From: Petrosia ficiformis
Taxonomy: Eukaryota > Porifera > Demospongiae > Haplosclerida > Petrosiidae
Direction: 5' to 3'
Length of the DNA: 64,000 nt
Assembly (NCBI GenBank): GCA_947044365.1
Contig: OX345650.1
Span: 985,001-1,049,000, forward strand
A program made the position numbers and the translations under genes. Under the pieces are notes generated by a model, which was not told the origin of the DNA, made no database searches, and saw nothing but the letters and a program-made list of their open reading frames with translations. Of this stretch, positions 62,140 through 64,000 are shown in pieces; within the stretch, counting starts at the first letter, position 1, and each line of letters begins with the position of its first letter.

Positions 62140-62839
62140 CTATGAGAAATCAAATGGGAAAACAAACATGTGTCATGTGACATATTATATAGCGTACATG
62201 TACTTTTAAGAACAGGTACTACTTCACTTCATTATTTTTACAATAACGTTGATCACTTCGGTCACATTCAACTACATCATCACATCACAATTGGATGTAT
62301 ATAGCATATGCTACCATGGCAACCATTTGGTATAGTTATTGCATAATGCATAGTCAGCATGTATGCTACCATGGCAACCATTTGGTGTGAGTAGGTCTAC
62401 ATATACATGTAGGACCTGTCAAGGCAAGCATGTACATGTACATGTATGCTACCATGGCAACTATTTGATGTACATATACTTGTAGGACTTGGTCTCTGTC
62501 TGATTTATCAGACTTGCAAACGTTGAGGATATCACAATTAGAGAAATTAACATCAATTTCATCAACAGAACTGATACATGTATTAAATTAAGCCCTCATA
62601 AATTTTAATTGCATGGTAAGTAAATCTGATTGGTTAATACAAAGTAATTTAATTAATGGAATGACATTACATACATATTCCACATGAATAAAATTCATTC
62701 AGTATTTATACTCAAGGGAATATTTTAATATCAAAAGGACATTAGAATAATGTACATGCCAATCAGAAATTAGGAATGTGTTAATTTACTAATTAATTAA
62801 CTTTATTGACAATAAAAGATAAGCCATATAACTACATGT

Positions 62840-63225
62840 ATATGTACATGTAAAACAGTATGTACATGTACATACTACATACATGCATGTACATGTACAT
62901 GTGAAACAGTATGTACATGTACATACTACATACATTCATGTACATGTACATGTAAAACAGTATATACATGTACACACAATGTCTTTAATAAATAAACTAA
63001 CAAATATGTGTACATGTACATGTACATGTAAAACAGTATATAAATGTACACACAATGTCCACTAACAATTATGTGTACATGTACATGTAAACAGTATATA
63101 CATGTACACACAATGTCTTTAATAAATAAACTAACAAATATGTGTACATGTACATGTACATGTAAAACAGTATATAATGTCTTTAATAAACTAACAATTA
63201 TGTGTACATGTACATGTAAACAGGA
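62840..63225. repeat. Imperfect 60-120 bp tandem repeat with ACATGT blocks
   Basis: Repeated blocks of ATGTACATGTACATGTAAAA, CAGTATATACATGTACACAC and AATGTCTTTAATAAATAAAC, with length variation between units. Upstream of NF-kB. Confidence 0.8.
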
Positions 63226-63394
63226 ATATGAGGGATGTTTCTACTATACCATGCTGAATCAAACAGTCACATGTATGCATGTATTATACTCCATTGTAAC
63301 ATACACAAGTAGATATCATATTACATGTGAGTGTATTTTCAATGGTCGCTTAGAACACACACCCACAAACTCACAAATACTATATTTATATGTA

Positions 63395-63990
63395 TACATG
63401 TATGTAGATGTGTATACGTGTACATGATAGAGCACGCTAACATACATGTACAGTGAAGTATGTACATTTGTATTACGACTTTGCTGCATGTATACATGTA
63501 TGTAGATGTATATACATGTACATGATAGAGCACGCTAACATACATACAGTGAAGTATGTACATTTGTATTAAGTCTTTGCTGCATGTATACATGTATGTA
63601 GATGTATATACGTGTACATGATAGAGCACACTAACATACATGTACAGTGAAGTATGTACATTTGTATTAAGTCTTTGCTGCATGTATACATGTATGTAGA
63701 TGTATATACGTGTACATGATAGAGCACGCTAACATACATGTACAGTGAAGTATGTACATTTGTATTAAGTCTTTGCTGCATGTATACATGTATGTAGATG
63801 TATATACGTGTACATGATAGAGCACGCTAACATACATGTACAGTGAAGTATGTACATTTGTATTAAGTCTTTGCTGCATGTATACATGTATGTAGATGTA
63901 TATACGTGTACATGATAGAGCACGCTAACATACATGTACAGTGGTGTATGTACATTTGTATTAAGTCTTTGCTGCATGTATACATGTACA
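63395..63990. repeat. 98-bp minisatellite at right edge
   Basis: About six highly similar 98-bp units with TGCATGTATACATGTATGTA, GTGTACATGATAGAGCACGC and TATGTACATTTGTATTAAGTC. The array reaches the window end, so its full length is unknown. Confidence 0.92.
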
Positions 63991-64000
63991 TGTATCTTAA

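Larger units (their letters stand above)
62140..64000. other. NF-kB upstream region, repeat-rich
   Basis: About 1.9 kb upstream of the first identified NF-kB exon. It should contain the missing first exon(s) or a long first intron. A candidate minus-strand coding stretch at 62485-62575 (frame SSVDEIDVNFSNCDILNV) has an acceptor but its donors give the wrong phase for direct joining. The rest is ACATGT-rich DNA and two tandem arrays, listed separately. Confidence 0.5.

Overview
This window looks like eukaryotic, early-branching metazoan DNA, most probably from a demosponge related to Amphimedon. The evidence is AT-rich sequence, many short GT-AG introns, tightly packed genes on both strands, and gene content that fits a sponge: a multi-SRCR/Ig receptor, short membrane collagens, and a p105-type NF-kB with Rel, ankyrin and death-like domains. 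No bacterial operons, rRNA genes, CRISPR arrays or complete transposase genes were seen. All exon models were built by hand from reading frames, splice dinucleotides and phase continuity. Species assignment is inference.

Layout from left to right. (1) 284-13108, minus: a FAM13-type RhoGAP protein whose 3' end runs off the left edge. (2) 14127-24921, minus: a complete type I receptor with signal peptide, seven SRCR domains, Ig-like domains, one membrane segment and a short tail. (3) 25225-25559: relic or orphan collagen-related exons in the receptor upstream region. (4) 26114-27548 and 29066-31279, plus: two tandem paralogues, each with signal peptide, collagen triplets, one membrane segment and a tyrosine-motif tail. 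(5) 32325-44251, minus: an SLC26 anion transporter with a C-terminal STAS domain. (6) 45247-49693, plus: a metallo-beta-lactamase-fold protein with two rhodanese domains, head to head with SLC26. (7) 51886-62139, minus: NF-kB, nearly full length but lacking its first exon(s).

Two themes link the genes. Three receptor-like genes (SRCR/Ig plus two tyrosine-tailed collagens) lie about 20-25 kb from an NF-kB gene that carries an IkB-like DSG phosphodegron between its glycine-rich region and ankyrin repeats; a shared surface-recognition or innate-signalling role is a hypothesis. The SLC26 and MBL-rhodanese genes diverge from one ~1 kb region, suggesting joint control of sulfur or anion handling.

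Non-coding DNA is dominated by tandem repeats: dispersed runs of the self-complementary hexamer ACATGT, long tetranucleotide arrays, and minisatellites with units of 11 to 98 bp. Several repeats copy exon-intron boundaries or a stop codon. Small foldback and terminal-inverted-repeat elements and tRNA-like SINE fragments lie in introns and intergenic DNA.
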